From: Linanthus parryae
Taxonomy: Eukaryota; Streptophyta; Magnoliopsida; Ericales; Polemoniaceae
Reading direction: 5' to 3'
Length of the DNA: 64,000 nt
Assembly (NCBI GenBank): GCA_023055425.1
Contig: JALGPY010000003.1
Coordinates: 69,362,991-69,426,990, forward strand
Of this stretch, positions 1 through 11,764 are shown one piece after another (positions within the stretch are counted from its first letter, which is position 1; the number at the start of each line of letters is the position of its first letter). A program made the position numbers and the translations under genes. The notes beneath the pieces were generated by a model that was given only the letters and a program-made list of their open reading frames with translations, searched no databases and had not been told where the DNA came from.

Positions 1-160
1 AATTCCCAATCTTTTCTTCTCTTTCTTTTAGAAATATCCAAAATTATATTATTATCTTTGTTGATACGGGGAAGAATCTACTATCACTAGCAACCATGAC
101 CTTAACTACCGGCAGCCCCCAAAGACTTCTTGCGGCCAGAGGGGTGCGTACATGGAGCGA

Positions 161-467
161 TAATAATAATCACGGGCCAAGTCAAGCTCGACAATAAAAT
201 AATAACCACGGGCCGAGTCTAGCTCGACATTAATAAAATAATAACCACGGGCCGAGTCAAGCTCGACAATATACAGTAATAACCACGGGCCGAGTCAAGC
301 TCGACAATAATAAAATAATAACCACGGGCCGAGGCAAGCTCGACAATAATAAAATAATAACCACGGGCCGAGTCAAGCTCGACAATAATATTAACCACGG
401 GCCGAGTCAAGCTCGACAATAATAAAATAATAACCACGGGCCGAGTCCAGCTCGACAATAATAAAAT
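161..467. repeat. Minisatellite, about 8 units of 36-39 bp
   Basis: Eight consecutive units share the core ACCACGGGCCGAGTCAAGCT followed by CGACAATAATAAAATAATA-like spacers. Units differ by single bases (GTCTAG, GGCAAG, GTCCAG) and by spacer length. It lies near the downstream end of the gypsy LTR. The 91-residue repetitive minus-strand reading frame here is a by-product of the repeat. Confidence 0.93.
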
Positions 468-1252
468 AAGCTTCTCCCGCACAACTCTTTCCACTTTACG
501 TTATTACGCCTTATTAATTTTTGTGTGACAGTATCAAATCAAAGCGGCTTCTTGAAAATGTAAAGTAATCACATATAAAACATATAAGTCATAAATACGT
601 TTTGAGACACGTATTAAAATCATAATATGACACGAAGGAAGCTGGGCACACTATGCTTGGCATATTACTTACCTTGGTCCTCAGCAAAGTACGTAAAGTC
701 TCCTAGAAGCTCACGCAGCCCTCGCCTACAAGCTTGTCACCTACACGTTACATTTCTTTATTCGATCACAAGTTTGACACAAGTATACAATTGGAAATTA
801 TTATGACCCTGACAAGTTTTATTTGAAATTCCTTTAATTCTCCCTATATATTTTTGTATTTTTAATTATTCTAAATTTTAATATTATATAGAAACCCATA
901 ATTTAAGTTCATTAAATTTTAATAATTATTAAATACTAATTTATTAACATATCTATTTCTAAGTAACCAAAAGTTAAGAATATTATTAAATTTATAAAAG
1001 TAATTATTTATAAAACTTTTGGTGAACAAATACAAGTTAGAAGAAATCGTTCTTTTTACTAGTACAAATAAAGGTTCTTTATTAATTGATAAACTATTAT
1101 TTTAAATTCTAAATATTTCTTATTTACCAACTAATTAAAAACAAAAGGAAAATTAATAATTGAAAACCATACCTTTAGCTTGTTTATTTTCAAGAAAATA
1201 AATTATATTTACTATCCCTTATTTTATCTTAACTTACTTTTATTTTTCTATG

Positions 1253-1253
<1 letters not shown>

Positions 1254-1318
<65 letters not shown>

Positions 1319-1600
1319 TCATACCACTATTATTATTACTACTTCTATTGTTATACTTACTACTACTAATATTATTACTATTATTATTATTATAATTACC
1401 GTCGCTATTAATATTACTATTTGTTATTACTACTATTATTACCATTATACTCATTATTATTATTATCACTATTATTATTACTATTGCTACTATTTATAAC
1501 TGCTACTACTATTATTATTATTACTATCTACTATTATTATTATTATTATCATTATTATCACTTCTATTATTACTATTATTATTATTTAATTAAAATAATA
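1254..1600. repeat. (TTA)n microsatellite with degenerate flank
   Basis: An uninterrupted TTA tract runs from about 1254 to 1318, followed to about 1600 by imperfect TTA, CTA and TTG triplets. Tyr- and Leu-rich reading frames here are artefacts. The tract sits inside the gypsy LTR. Confidence 0.95.
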
Positions 1601-1828
1601 GTTAGAAAGTGTAGGAATTAATTTAAACTTGAAAATCCTATTTTTTATTTTATTTTATGTCTTCAGATTGTTAAATAACAAACAAACCCCATGTTCTACT
1701 GAAATTGCAGAAATACCCCCTTCTTTTAACTAAACTACTTTCTGAAAATAACAACTACCTCCCCCTAAACATGAATTTCTCATTTAATCAATCTAGATGT
1801 GAATTCAAGCATCGAGACATGATTTTGA

Positions 1829-2937
1829 TTATGTAAATAGACTCAGGGCGAAGATTAGAGCGTACCAGAACCAAGAATTGCAAGAAACGGTCAAGAATTG
1901 AATCGGGTCAAGTTTCCGAACGGTGGCGCCAGAGGTGGAGCTCGACCGGACCTCCTCCGGTGTTTCTGGGCTTCGATTGAGCCTCCTGGTGACTTGGTCG
2001 GCCCTCCTAGAGGTCAGATGGATGAATAGAGAGAGGTGGGTAGCTCTGTTTCGGGTCGGGTGGAGTTTGGCCGGAGTTTGGCCGGCGTTAATGGAGGTTC
2101 GGCGGTGATGTTGGCGGTGCTCTGTTACTGCAGCTGGGTTGATGCTGGGTTCTTCTTCCTCTTCTACTTGTTTCAGGTCGTTGCAGAGGGGAGACAGAGA
2201 GAGAAGAGCAGGGGTGGTGGCTGTGGGTCTCTCGGGTTTCTTCCCCGACGGTGGTAGCGGCGGCGGTGGTGGCTGTGTTGCCACTGTTAGCTGCTACTGC
2301 TGCTGTTTGTTCTCTGTTTTTGGACAGAGAAATGGGCGAAACAGAGTAGAGAGAGACGGAGAGATGGTGGCAGAGAAGTGGAGGTGGAGGTGGCGGTTGT
2401 TTCTCGCCGGAGTTGCAGCTGTGGTGGTTGTGGCTTCTAGCCACTGCTGCTGCTCCTGTTGTTGTTTCTGCTCTATTTTGGACAGAGAGGAGAGATGCAG
2501 AGGGAGAAGGAGAAGAACAGAGAGTTGTTGGGTGATGGAGGTGGTGGTGGTCACGGTGTTTCCGGCGGCCTCTGCGGTGGCTAGCTGTTTCTGCTGGTTG
2601 TTGCTGCTGCTGTTGTAGTTTACAGCGAACAGAGACAGAGAGATGGTGAGAGAGAAGCAGAGCTAGAAGAGATGGTGGTTGTGGGTTTGTTGTCGATGGT
2701 GTTTTGTGGTGGTGTTGACGGTGGCCGTAGATAGGGAGGATGAAGGTGAAGATGATGATGGTGGTGGTGGTTGGTGTGGTCTGATGATTGAGAAGGTGAT
2801 GATGGTGTTGATGATTTTATAGGAGGCAAAAGCCATCGGTGATGGTGACTTGGGCGGTGGCGGTGATAAAAATCCTCCCGAAGGAGAGTTTGAGATGTAG
2901 AAGGCAATCCAGAGAAAGTGTATGGTGTGGTTGACAC
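1829..2937 (-). other. Low-complexity transcribed-leader-like region of the gypsy LTR
   Basis: On the minus strand this 1.1 kb is strongly C/A/T-rich and G-poor, with repeated CCACCACC, CTCTCTCT and CAACAACAGC-type motifs. It gives overlapping open frames of 86-159 codons on both strands, rich in Pro, Ser, Thr and His or their complements. No domain is visible and no frame is favoured. Such tracts are common in the R/U5 leader of long plant gypsy LTRs. I interpret it as untranslated leader rather than as genes. Confidence 0.55.
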
Positions 2938-3451
2938 ACCAACAAGTTTGGTGATTGGGTGTGGTTAAACTACAAAGTTTCGCGGTGGTCGTGTACGCGC
3001 TAACGATAAAAATAAAGAAATTGATCCGAATTAGATTACAAGTATAAATCTAACATTTCCTAAGATTTTACCCGAATAATTTTCTCACCTTATTATTATT
3101 ATTCTTATTTTTATTATAATTGTTATTATTATTTTCTACTAATAATGTAACGTAGCATATTATTATTTTTCTAATATACCGTCTAACTCATAGAATATAG
3201 CATTTTCTCACAACGAATTGTTACTAGAATAATTTACTATTAATTTACTTTAAATACCAAATTACTACTACAGTTTACTGAATATTACTTTATCACAATT
3301 AATTATTATTTAGCTTTCAAAATTCTTACGCAAACTTCTTAACGAATAAAATTTTAAATCTAGGAAATCCCAAATAATTTCTCGAAAATTCTAAACTAAG
3401 ATTTGCACGTTTTAAATTACCAAACTACCCCTACGATAAATACGGAGTATT

Positions 3452-5569
3452 ACATTTCAATCATATTGAATTAGCTTAGTTGCGTATGACCTCTTGATTC
3501 TATAGTCACACATTACTAGCTTGTGTCGTCGCGTCACATCTTGATGAATCAAGTCGCCTTGATTTGGCAAGCCCGAACTTCATTACATCTCAATCATGAC
3601 AAGTGGTAAGCAAGATATGGTAAAACGCAAAGTGGAGCAACACTTCAAACCTTTCATGTCTGGCTCGCTCTTTTAAAAGAGCTTCTTTTAATGTATGATC
3701 ATATCATACGCCTCCATGTTTCTCACCGTGCTTCCAAAGCTCAGAGTTCATGGCAGCTGACATGAGGCAAGTTACATCCAAAGTGCCATTATTTGATGTT
3801 CCTTCCATTAGTCTTAAGTGTTATTTGTAGTTGGTTGAAGGAGAACTTTATGTTCTACGATGTACAACATTTTTTCCTTTTATTTGAGAACAATTCTCTA
3901 TTCTATATCAGTCTAGAAATTAGATTTCAGACAGCTTGTCCTTCTCAAGGACACAAAGTCACGTTTTGTTTGTTTAATGCCATGAGTATTCAACACAAAA
4001 GAAATATGCAAATCTTGTGACGTTTTACTATATTTAACAATGACTTAAATTGTCAAATATAGCTCCCACTATTTTTCTCGGGTTAATAACCCTCCATATT
4101 AATGCGGAAAATATGATTATATTTTCAAGTGGGCCAAGATTCATATTTCACTTCCTTCTGAGCTTGCTTTGGCAAGTCATCCAAAAGTTAGTTATTTAGG
4201 TAGGAACAATTCCAATTGCATCCCATGCAGCCCTTGGTTCAATTGGGAAAATAACTCTTTATTTATCTATCCTATAGATAATCATAGTTGATTGCCTCTA
4301 GGCTTTTAATCCTTATTCAAAATACCTAGTTACGTCCAACCTCTTACTCCAACATTTCCACATTGCATGTGCCATCGCACCACATAATGATGAATCAAGC
4401 CGCCCTGCTTTGGCACGCACGATCTTGATTAATCGATTTGTGATGAGTGTTTAAGTAACGAGAAGGCAAACGTCATATTTCAGTTTTGAGGGATTTTTCT
4501 TTCAATTAATTATTAATTATTTTTTTGATCCATATCAACTGATCTACTTATTTTGAGTTGGGCAAAACTCCAAATAAAATATTCGGGTTGTTTGATTATC
4601 TTATTATCAAATTGCATGCATCATCCATACACCAACAACAATAATATGACAATAAAGTAAACATCCACAAAATAGAAATTAACGTCATGTGGATATGACC
4701 TCCTAGACTAAGATATTCCCAAGCCAATGAGAATATCTATGAATCCTAAAATAGCAAGCTCATCTCCATGTGCCTCTTTCTTTTTTCCATCCTCCATAGC
4801 CTTGTGGAATGCTTCGTGCTACATGTTGTGGCTCCTTTAATTCTTTGGGATTCTTTTCTTCAATCTTGGCCATCATCTATTCTATCTAGTACTAGCTAGC
4901 AACTATACTAAATAAAATAAATCTCACAAGTTGAGAAAAATACCGGCTCGCATGCCCTAAAGCCTAATTAATTATTACATCAAATTGATCAGCTCGCAGG
5001 CCGTAAACAAACCATAAAATTAAGCATCCACAACAAACCACATCTAATGTCATATCCAATCACCATACGGATTCCACATAAACAGTTAAAATCCAATTTT
5101 AACGTGCTTAGTCAATTTTAATTGATTTTAGGATTACTAGGGTCAAAACGGTCCAAGAGGCCCAACCAAACAAGTGGCTAAACCCCTTGGAGCCGCCTGG
5201 CCCGAGCCTAGGTCGGTCAGCCCAACCCGTGGGGTTGGCCGAACCGCCTAGGCCTTCGGCCTCGGTGGATTGGGCAGAAAGGAAGCATAGGGGCGGTCCC
5301 TAAGGGGGCTGATCCTTATGGTAGTTGTTTCCAAAACAACTTCTTCCTTGTTCCTCAAGTCCAAAACATTTCCAAATTGAAAACTCCTTTCCATGTGGAA
5401 TCCATGTTATTGCCCAAACCCTAGATCTAAGATTCTAAAATTTCTCAAACTCACTAATTCCTACATCCCATGTAATATTAGTTCTTATTTCGTTGAATCA
5501 CATTCAACATGCATCTAATATGCTTAATTTGTCTGTTTTACGCGATAATCTAACAATTAGGGTGTAAAG
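3452..5569 (-). mobile_element. Ty1/copia internal remnant (leader plus gag scraps), left copy
   Basis: This block matches, in order and orientation, the leader and gag start of the copia element at 15.2-17.2 kb: 4040-4330 with 15670-15950, 4330-4500 with 15960-16120, and 4700-5560 with 16320-17160. The shared phrase GATCAGCTCGCAGG occurs in both. A second copy of the 15960-16120 leader segment lies at about 3485-3650, on the far side of the gag remnant, so the block is rearranged. Next to the LTR at 5570 the expected primer-binding site is missing; about 65 bp seems deleted compared with 17160-17234. No intact coding sequence remains. Confidence 0.8.
3655..3975 (-). pseudogene. copia gag remnant
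   Basis: Sequence around 3690-3780 parallels 15295-15385, which encodes gag residues of the right-hand element (the AYDMI and MSSELQKQ region). Sequence around 3895-3960 parallels the gag start near 15500-15560. Indels and stops destroy the frame. In the right-hand copy this is a UBN2-type (Retrotran_gag_2) capsid domain; here only nucleotide similarity is left. Confidence 0.7.
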
Positions 5570-5887
5570 TGTAGGGTTTTGATGCAGGTTACTCAGCAGA
5601 ATAACAGAAATTTAATCCTGCTCAAACCCCTCAAATGATCACAAGCAAGCAATCATAACATGATTAGGGTAGAAACATGTGTACCTTAGTTTGTGTGATC
5701 ATATGAAGAATTGTGTCTTCGTCTCTATGAGTATCCACACCTTGGATCTTCAACTGGAATCCTTCCCACCGTGTAGTGCTAGAAACAGAAGAAAGGAGCA
5801 AAGGATCACGCAAAACGGAGAAACCACCAACGCTCAAGGAAGGGCCCACGACGGCAGGGGGGCAGACGGACTAGGGGCGAACCTCCT

Positions 5888-5889
<2 letters not shown>

Positions 5890-5954
<65 letters not shown>
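5890..5954. repeat. (CT)n microsatellite in LTR leader
   Basis: About 32 CT dinucleotides. The equivalent tract in the LTR at 17235-18636 (17559-17574) has only about 8, so it has expanded or contracted since the copies separated. It lies just downstream of the minus-strand TATA box, in the predicted transcribed leader. Confidence 0.96.
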
Positions 5955-5956
<2 letters not shown>

Positions 5957-6010
5957 CATTTTTATGTTCTCTCAATAATGACTTATATGAGAAAATAACA
6001 AGCTAGAGTT

Positions 6011-6020
6011 CCTTTATATA
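6011..6020 (-). promoter_or_regulatory. TATA box of the central copia LTR
   Basis: TATATAAAGG on the minus strand, at the same position as TCTATAAAGG in the 17.2 kb LTR and TATATAAAGG in the 18.7 kb LTR. Conservation across three LTRs supports it as the U3 core promoter. Confidence 0.65.
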
Positions 6021-6917
6021 GTTAATAACTCTTTATTAACTACATAATTTCCCCAATACTAATCATGTCCTTACATGGATTAGTCTACTTGCAAATTAGT
6101 CCTACTAACTTTGCTTGTGGTTGCGATATGATCCTTTTATTAATTAGTCCAACTAATTAATATCCAAATCCAGTTTAATCCATACGGTGTGTGACACCGT
6201 AGGTTTCTACTTAGTTGGTAGTAACTTTTACAAACATAGAGCGGTGTCTAGCAACACATCTATGCCACCCAAGAAATAGAAAAAGTCAGTGATCCATCCA
6301 AACCTCGTGCCCAATGTTACCGTGTTGTGTTATTCCTTTGTGTCCATATCCGGATTGGAGACGAGACATATTCGTCACACTCGTATATCCAAGCCATAGT
6401 TTCCTGATCCTGGGAATAGACTTGTCTATGCAGATAACATCAATATCTCCATATTGATTTATGTGAGTCTGGCCAGACATTCCAAGAGCTCTACCCCTCG
6501 AGTGACCGTTGATATTTACTTTTATTATGGAGGAGGGACAAATCCTTTCTACATCACTGCCACCTCTAAGCTTGCTTCCTATCAAGCCCGATTGTTATCT
6601 TTATAGTTACCCAGTCACGGTGTAATTTTTGATAATATCAAAGCATGATATTTCACAATTAGAGAATCCATTGACTTCAAGTCTAAGGATTACAACACCA
6701 TTAGCACAACGAGAAGCGCTTGTGACGTTGACATAATCTAATGTAGCCTTCTCGCAGTGGGTCTATCCAGTATGCCATTTCTCCTAATGCATACCCATGT
6801 GTTAGACTTGATATCCCCATATCAATCTACCCACATAGTAGTCTATAGTTGATCGTCTCGTTATATAATGGACTAGGGTTATTTAAGATAAACAACACAA
6901 TTGTTCATTATATTAAA

Positions 6918-9228
6918 CTAGGTGATTGCCCGTGCCCGAGAGCACTACCCCAAAAAAACGATAAGATTCCTTCACTAGCAATACAACCTGTGAAAGAAAT
7001 TAAAATTTTACCATAGAATATCGACTCAAAAGAAAAGACTATAAAGATCATTATCAAATAATCAAATAACAGAAAACCATATTAATCAATAATCATCATA
7101 CATAGTGAAGTATGTCACACAAACAACCCAAAACACATCTTTATGTTTGCAACATAAAATGGCCTCAAAAGGAAAAAATAATTTATACAATGGAACATAA
7201 TGTTCAACAACTACTTCAATATCCACCTACTTCTGTTCTTACCAATAATGTCGATAGAAAACTTTCAATATGAGAAATTGTACCTTTTACACAAAAAAGT
7301 GAACAATATCACCCACACGAACGTAACGATTAGATAGTGATCGTTGAAAATTTTCTGCAAAATATGAATGAGAAATATCATAAGATTTCAAGGGAATTAG
7401 ACTTCAAATCAACATTTGATAAAGGAGAGGTACAAAGCAAGTAAAAATCTTTAGTGTAAAATTGTGAGTAGACACCAACGATACTTAGCAAGTAAAAACA
7501 ACAGTCGATGAGGTCCCAATAGAGAAAGCAAAACTCAAACATAAAGATAAAGAAATCAATAAACCAAAGACACATAAAAAACAAACTGAAACTGTAGCTA
7601 TCTTAAACTTCCACAAAATAAAGAACTGCAAATCACATGTCCTATGTAGCTATCCATATTTTCCGATTATGTACAATAAGTTATCACTGCTGCCTTAGAG
7701 CTCACCATAAGCAAATGAACTTACTCCTAACTCTCAAGTAGCAATGGTACTTAAAGTATCAAAAGAAAACAATGAGCAGTTTGTGCTGCCTGCATAAATA
7801 AGAGAAAACAATGTGTACCAAAAATATTTACTACAAATATTTATCGAGTATGAATTTAGAGAGGGGTCATTTAAAACTAATATGATACTTATTTTCTATT
7901 ATTCTCAAAAATATTTATCGAGTATGCACCCTTACTTGTAGTCCCTCTGTTGCTAGTTGTTTCTCTGGATTTGAACATATCCCATTAGTATTTCTTCGAT
8001 GTCTAGAGACAGCGGGATAGATGGTTCACGGTAGAGGAGGATTCTGCTGTTGGTACTGAGCTATTGATGTATCAGACTAAAAAAATTGAGATGAGGGGAA
8101 GCATAAATATTCAGTTATTTTAAGGATGTTGTACATTATAACTGTAAGTGTTTATTTGATAATATAGAAAAGTCTTGACTTCAGAAGCCGAACCCAGAGA
8201 TTGCACTAACCAAGCCTAAATTCCCAAATTATTGACCGAACCAAGCCCTAAAATCAACTTAAAAAAGAACATGACTTGTGAAAGTTGCTCAGAAACTGAT
8301 ACAACAGAAACAACACAAACAGAGGGCAACAAACATGTGTCTGAATCGAAGTGAGAGGATACCAACAAAGACAACTAACGTAGTATGCTCTCTAGACAAA
8401 AGAGTATGCACCATCAAGGCAGGACTATCAATCCTACAAATATGAAGTTGTTATCCAAACAAATTAAAAGTATTTGCAGATTCATGTACCATTTGTTCTT
8501 AGTGTTTGTTCTTACCAAATAATGCCAGTTCGAGTACAAAATCTAACACGGCCTTAAATAAAATCAGGCAGAATTACCTGATTAATTGAAGAAGAGAGAG
8601 AGGCGGACCTGAGAATGAAATGGAAGAAGAAGCAGTAGTAGTTCGAAACACCTGCGAAAGGCAGAGGCGGATGTGATAACTAAATCGAAGAAGGAAAAAA
8701 CGTCAAGACTGCATTAATCAATCAAATTACAGTAGAGAATCAAAACGAAAACATTCATTCAAACCCAGATGGATTCGCTTCGCGCTAAGCAACAAACCCA
8801 TTAGAGAGGATTTATAATGAGTTCGATGAACAAAATTATGGATTCACAGAACCACCGGAGAAAGAAAATCAAAAGTCTAGGTTGAAGGTAAGACGGACCT
8901 ATGGCTGAGCGATTTGAACGGAAATCAAATTGCCGATCAGGAAGAAGAATGACGTCGATGGCGATGAGACCCCTCTACTGACTGAGACGGCGATGAGGTA
9001 TCTCGTCCGGGCTTCGTTTGTTCTTCTCCCTGAGCTGAGAGAGACGAATTGAGGTGGGAAGAAGGTGGACAGTTTTGTTGAGTTCGTGGGTTCAATGATG
9101 AGATCATGAGTTTGTGTTTTTTTTTTTTTTTGGCAAAAATCATTTACTAAGGTAGGTGAGATCTAAGGTTGGGGGTGATTTAATCTAACGGCTGAAAAAA
9201 AGTCAATCGTGCTATTTTATATAATAAA
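6918..9228 (-). mobile_element. Non-autonomous Helitron inserted in the copia LTR
   Basis: Aligning this LTR with its sister at 17.2-18.6 kb leaves a 2.3 kb insert at an A/T site (ATTAAA | TATATCC). On the minus strand the insert ends in GGGCAATCACCTAG, that is CTAG (the CTRR signature) preceded by a short hairpin (GTGC...GCAC) about 10 nt upstream, and host T follows. The other end has the motif GCACGATTGACTTTTTTTCA, familiar from 5' ends of plant Helitrons, though the canonical first TC looks mutated. There is no target duplication, as expected. No Rep/helicase frame is present. The interior near 8580-9110 resembles 5' UTR-type gene fragments, which I cannot assign. Confidence 0.77.
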
Positions 9229-9309
9229 TATATCCATAAATAATACAATGATTATTCTAGCAAAAAAATTATACGAAACAGATTGCCTCTAGGGCATCCA
9301 AATCCAACA

Positions 9310-9320
9310 GTCTCCCACTT
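9310..9320 (-). other. Polypurine tract of the copia element
   Basis: AAGTGGGAGAC on the minus strand directly abuts the LTR start TGTTGGATTTGGATGCCC. This is the usual arrangement for copia plus-strand priming and fixes the 3' LTR boundary. Confidence 0.85.
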
Positions 9321-9463
9321 GCACTAGAGCCAATCCGGTGCATCACGTATGCCTATAGCCCTAGTGTTCCCTTCATGCTTTCGCTAAACCAACGGCTTTG
9401 TTAAAGGATCTGACAGATTGTCATCTGTTAGAATCTTGCATATCTTCATATCTCCTCGATCTA

Positions 9464-9838
9464 CTATGTCTCTGAAGAAGGTCCCTTGTCATGTGCGATC
9501 GCCCCCATGTTGTCACTATAAAACTTTATGGGATCCACAACGCTAGGAACCATACCAAGGTCAGTGATAAACTTCTTTATCCAAACAGCCCTCCTTTGTT
9601 GCGCCTGAAGCAGCAATGTACTCAGCTTCAGTTGTAGAATCAGCAATTATCTCTTGCTTGGAACTCTTCCAGCTCACAGCTCCTCCATTCAGGCAAAACA
9701 CATAACCTGATTGCGGTCTATAGTTGTATTTGTCGGTTTGGAAGCTTGCATCAATGTAACCAATTACTCTTAGCTCTTCCTCGCCTCCAAATATCAAGAA
9801 TGCATCCTTATTACTTCTCAAGTACTTAATGATGTTCT
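9464..9838 (-). pseudogene. copia RNase H (frameshifted)
   Basis: Two minus-strand frames cover the copia RNase H and polyprotein C-terminus. Frame one (9821-9561) has GYIDASFQTDK with the first catalytic Asp, then GGAVSWKSSKQ and ADSTTEAEYIAAS with the catalytic Asp/Glu region. Frame two (9646-9464) continues with AVWIKKFITDLG and FYSDNMGAIA carrying the later Asp. A frameshift near 9590-9600 separates them. In the family this domain degrades the RNA strand of the RNA-DNA hybrid during reverse transcription. It follows RT and precedes the polypurine tract. Non-functional because of the shift. Confidence 0.85.
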
Positions 9839-9939
9839 TGAAGACAATCCAGTGATCTCACCCAGATACTGATATCTACTTGCCATACTAAGTGCGTCGA
9901 CACATCTGGTCTAGTACACAACATGGCATACATGAAAGA

Positions 9940-10568
9940 TCATATGGCCGACTCATACAGAATTCTACTCAGGCGGTCCTTCTCAATCTGATGGGAAGGA
10001 CAATCACTCTTTGAAAGAGTGATCCCTTGCGATTGCATGTTGACCCGATTCAACACCTTGTCTATATGTGTACTTTTTCTTAGGCCGAGCTGCTTCGTCG
10101 TTCTATCTCTATAAATCTTGATACCTAGTATATAAGCTGCTTCCCATAAGTTCTTCATTGCGAAATACTTTCCCAGCCAATCTTTGACAGATTGCAACAT
10201 AGTAATGTTGTTTTCAATGAGTAGTATGTCATCCACATACAAGACCAGAAACACAACAGAACTCCCACTAACCTTCTTGTAAACACAAGGCTCGTCTTCG
10301 TTCTTGATGAAGCCAAACTCGTTGACCGCGTCATCAAAACGTCGATTCCAACTCCTAAAAGCTTGCTTCAATCCATAAATGGATCATTGTAGCTTAAAGA
10401 CTTTATTTGCATGCTCTAGATCCTCAAAACCCACAGGTTGTGTCATGTACACATCCTCGAGGAGGTTTCCATACAGAAACGCTGTTTTATATCCATCTCC
10501 AAAATCTCATAATCGTAGTAAGCTCCAATTGCAAGCAAGATTCGAATGGATTTGGTCATTGTGACTAA
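9940..10568 (-). pseudogene. copia reverse transcriptase (3' two thirds)
   Basis: The minus-strand frame from 10371 to 9940 shows SWNRRFDDAV, EPCVYKK and the catalytic motif LYVDDILL, followed by LGIKIYRDR and STHIDKVLNR, all in RVT_2 (copia RT) order. Upstream, 10372-10568 still reads as RT N-terminal sequence in pieces (MTKSIRI, EEVYMTQPVGFEDL-like, YGLKQ), with frame breaks. The frame fails again after RILYESAI at 9940. The upstream edge is a junction with gypsy sequence. The protein would have copied element RNA into DNA in cytoplasmic particles. Confidence 0.85.
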
Positions 10569-11754
10569 GGAAAAGGTTTTTCTTCTTTGATAGATTTATT
10601 GAGTCTTAGAAAGTTTTAATTGAGTCACTTATTTAAAAAAAATGAAAAATGAAAAAAAATAAAAAAAAAAAGTGAAAAGGGGAAATTTTAGGAAGCTAGA
10701 TGTTTTCAAAGAACGAAATCTCTTAGTCCATGTTCTTTTTATCTTTATTTTAATAAGGAATTATTTGCTTAGTCCATGTTCTTTTTAATTGAGTCACTTA
10801 TCTCTTAGTCCATCTACATTTCAAGTTTAAGTCCTTCAAACTAAGTTGATCACATAAACGTTGACGTCTTATTACTTTTGAAAAAGGGTGTATTCTCTAA
10901 AGCTATTTGAACTCTACAAAAAGGATTTAATTCTCATTGTTTTTGGTGGTGAAAACTTGTAGCCCATTAGAGTGGTGGTGACCATGACACCTTATGCGAT
11001 GCCTAAGAAATAGAGGGGTGTTCTGGGATTAATTTCATGTCAGTACCTAGATATCTCCCTTAGTTTAGCTTAAAAAGCCCATTCGCTTGTATATTCCTCT
11101 ATTTTGTTGTGGGTCTTGGAGAACCTTGGATTAGAGGTGGACATGTGTGGAAAAAAATATTTAATGCTAAAACCTCCAAAAATGAGAATAAGAAATGCAC
11201 CACCTCACAAAAAAATCCACAAAAGGATCATACAAGCCCACAACCACATTTCCCATTCTAAAACTCGTTTTTGTTCAAAGCTTTAGAGGTCCATCCTACA
11301 TGGGTGCTTTTGAATAAGTATAAGAATGGCTAGTTTCATGTGATCCTTTTGAAGGCATAATTTCTTGCAAATTGGACTTAATTAACAAGTTTTGTGGATC
11401 GCATGAGTCACCTTCTACCAAACACCGCCCACATTTGTATGAGTACATGCTTAGAAATCCATAGGATTCTTTCTCAATCTTTTTGGACTTTGAGAATTTA
11501 TTTGAGACAACATTTGTGCATTCTTCTTTTTCTCCCACCAAAAAAATTAAAATTAGCTAGTAATCTTTAGGATTTTATTTTCTTTGAGTTCTCACTTAGG
11601 ATAGATAATGTGTGTGTGCGTTTTTGTAAATATTTGAGTCTAGTTTAGAATTGAGTCAAGCCTTATCTAGTCGAGTGTGTGTCTCTCATGGTTGGTTCTT
11701 AACTAGTTTACTACTTATATCGCTCTCTTTGCTCGAGGACGAGCAAAAGGCTAG

Positions 11755-11764
11755 TTGGGGGGTG
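11755..11764 (+). other. Polypurine tract of the gypsy fragment
   Basis: TTGGGGGGTG directly before the LTR start TGTTAAGGAACG, with the usual plant gypsy context upstream. Confidence 0.6.

Larger units (their letters stand above)
1..3451 (-). mobile_element. Ty3/gypsy LTR (partial, runs off left edge)
   Basis: Read on the minus strand, the segment starts at 3451 with TGTAATACTCCGTATTTATC, a start typical of long plant gypsy (chromovirus/Tekay-like) LTRs. An AT-rich stretch follows, then a low-complexity leader (2937-1829), a (TTA)n tract and a minisatellite at the far end. No gag, pol or primer-binding site lies inside the window, so this is either a solo LTR or the 5' LTR of an element continuing to the left. 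The LTR is at least 3.4 kb long. Sequence to the right (from about 3470) is copia leader, so this LTR appears to have inserted into the copia array. The right boundary is inferred from the TG terminus. No target duplication can be tested because the left end is missing. Confidence 0.6.
5570..9309 (-). mobile_element. copia LTR shared by two internal regions, split by a Helitron
   Basis: Plus-strand ends are TGTAGGGTTTTGATGCAGG at 5570 and GGGCATCCAAATCCAACA ending at 9309, so on the minus strand the LTR runs TG...CA. It matches the LTR at 17235-18636 throughout, except for a 2.3 kb insert at 6918-9228; without it the LTR is about 1.43 kb. Internal copia sequence of the same orientation lies on both sides: pol end and polypurine tract to the right, leader and gag to the left. 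It therefore acts as 3' LTR of the right element and 5' LTR of the left remnant. Confidence 0.88.

Noticed and set aside
161..467. CRISPR-like array
   Set aside because: Spacers are near identical AT-rich repeats in a plant LTR, so it is a minisatellite.
1180..1621. Tyr/Leu-rich reading frames on the plus strand
   Set aside because: They are translations of the TTA microsatellite.
1829..2618. Overlapping frames of 86-159 codons on both strands
   Set aside because: Low-complexity composition removes stops in all frames; no domain and no codon preference for one strand.
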